A stretch of 64,000 nt of DNA from Amycolatopsis cihanbeyliensis (GTDB lineage Bacteria; Actinomycetota; Actinomycetes; Mycobacteriales; Pseudonocardiaceae): positions 4,184,501 to 4,248,500 of the forward strand of contig NZ_VFML01000001.1 of assembly GCF_006715045.1 (NCBI RefSeq), in the 5' to 3' direction. Shown one piece after another: positions 63,504 through 64,000 of this stretch. The notes beneath the pieces were generated by a model that saw only the letters and a program-made list of their open reading frames with translations, was not told the origin of the DNA and made no database searches. A program made the translations under genes and the position numbers. How positions within the stretch are numbered: position 1 is the stretch's first letter; each line of letters starts with the position of its first letter.

Positions 63504-64000
63504 CGGCCCGCCAGTACTTCCTCGGTCAACTCGGCGGATCGAGCGCAGGCTTCTTTCCCGATCTCGGCGAAGTCGACGCTCACCACGGTGCCGTCGACCT
63601 CGAAGAATGTCGCGCACCCCGTGTCGTTCTCTGCGACCACAACCGACTTACCGGCTATCGTCGCCTCCCTGGTCGGTCCGGGGTTGAGTTGCCGCCAGGA
63701 GGCTAGATCCCCCTGCTCGTAGGCTATCAACAGCGCTCGTACCAATGGGCTTTCCCCTTCGATTGACCATGCACAACTCGGTCCCCCTGGACCACTTTCG
63801 CTGTATCGGTGGCTTGCTCCGGGAAAAACTGCGTCAACTGTCTTGGGGGTATCAGCAGAACATGTCGTCTGCACCAATTTCAGCGCCGTTTGAGAAACAT
63901 CCTTACCTGTGGATGATGGTCCAGGATCGTTATTTCTTTTCGAGTCTGCATCGGGCGAGCAGGATACCACGACGAGTAGGAATGATCCGAAGACAACTCG
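63500..64000 (-). CDS. DUF3558-like lipoprotein, 5' end outside window
   Basis: The frame runs off the window edge; at least 166 residues are present. Hydrophobic FLLVVVSC is a lipobox, so a signal peptide continues beyond the edge. The mature part has ALKLVQTTCSADTP, a second cysteine in GGPSCAWSIEG and a third in NDTGCATFFEVDG, with spacing like DUF3558 lipoproteins of actinomycetes (function unknown). It is coupled to the membrane protein gene. An internal GTG at 63970 could be mistaken for the start but would lose the signal peptide. Confidence 0.7.
   Translation of the reverse strand, partial: RVVFGSFLLVVVSCSPDADSKRNNDPGPSSTGKDVSQTALKLVQTTCSADTPKTVDAVFPGASHRYSESGPGGPSCAWSIEGESPLVRALLIAYEQGDLASWRQLNPGPTREATIAGKSVVVAENDTGCATFFEVDGTVVSVDFAEIGKEACARSAELTEEVLAGR

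Overview
The window is uniformly high-GC DNA with frequent GTG/TTG starts, many 4-base start/stop overlaps, SigE-family sigma, DUF397/DUF5753, DUF3558, class F sortase and IdeR- and DosR-like control elements. Together these point to a chromosomal segment of a filamentous or coccoid actinomycete, most likely of the Pseudonocardiales (Amycolatopsis/Saccharomonospora type). I see no rRNA, tRNA, CRISPR array or insertion sequence.

Layout. 1-22979 is mostly housekeeping and transport: a broken DUF4328 gene, a cytochrome P450, DUF5926/DUF952 genes, a SigE-family sigma factor with a membrane partner, ferritin under probable tandem IdeR boxes, arginine deiminase, a CPBP-like membrane protein, a BCCT betaine/choline carrier, an IdeR-boxed DUF2470 protein, a LysE exporter, homogentisate dioxygenase with an IclR regulator, a FtsX/LolD-type ABC pair, a GDT1-like cation exporter and a five-gene oligopeptide ABC operon. 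23200-35400 is a respiration/redox block: cydA, cydB and a fused cydDC gene, then a GAF histidine kinase, a STAND ATPase, a GT-B-like protein and a DosR-like response regulator. A sequence fitting the published DosR box exactly lies just before cydA. 35700-39500 holds an Excalibur surface protein with a class F sortase, DUF427, a nuclease-like secreted protein and a methyltransferase.

39564-60663 is a defence island of about 21 kb, all on the minus strand. In transcription order it has an AAA ATPase and subtilisin pair resembling IetAS, a DUF262/DUF1524 (GmrSD-like) protein, then a tightly overlapping BREX type 2 (Pgl) operon pglX-pglY-pglZ-brxD-brxHI, followed by a MazG-like pyrophosphohydrolase and a DUF2075 nuclease-helicase. 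The PglW kinase of the classical system is not in the window; the DUF262 gene sits where it is often found. The middle of pglX is visibly AT-richer than its ends, as if the target-recognition part had been swapped. At the upstream edge lies a Scr1-type XRE regulator with its DUF397 partner and a tandem operator. The last 2 kb hold small membrane proteins and lipoproteins, the final one cut by the window edge.

Starts were chosen by ribosome-binding sites, family length and overlaps. All functional names are by recognition of motifs, without database searches.
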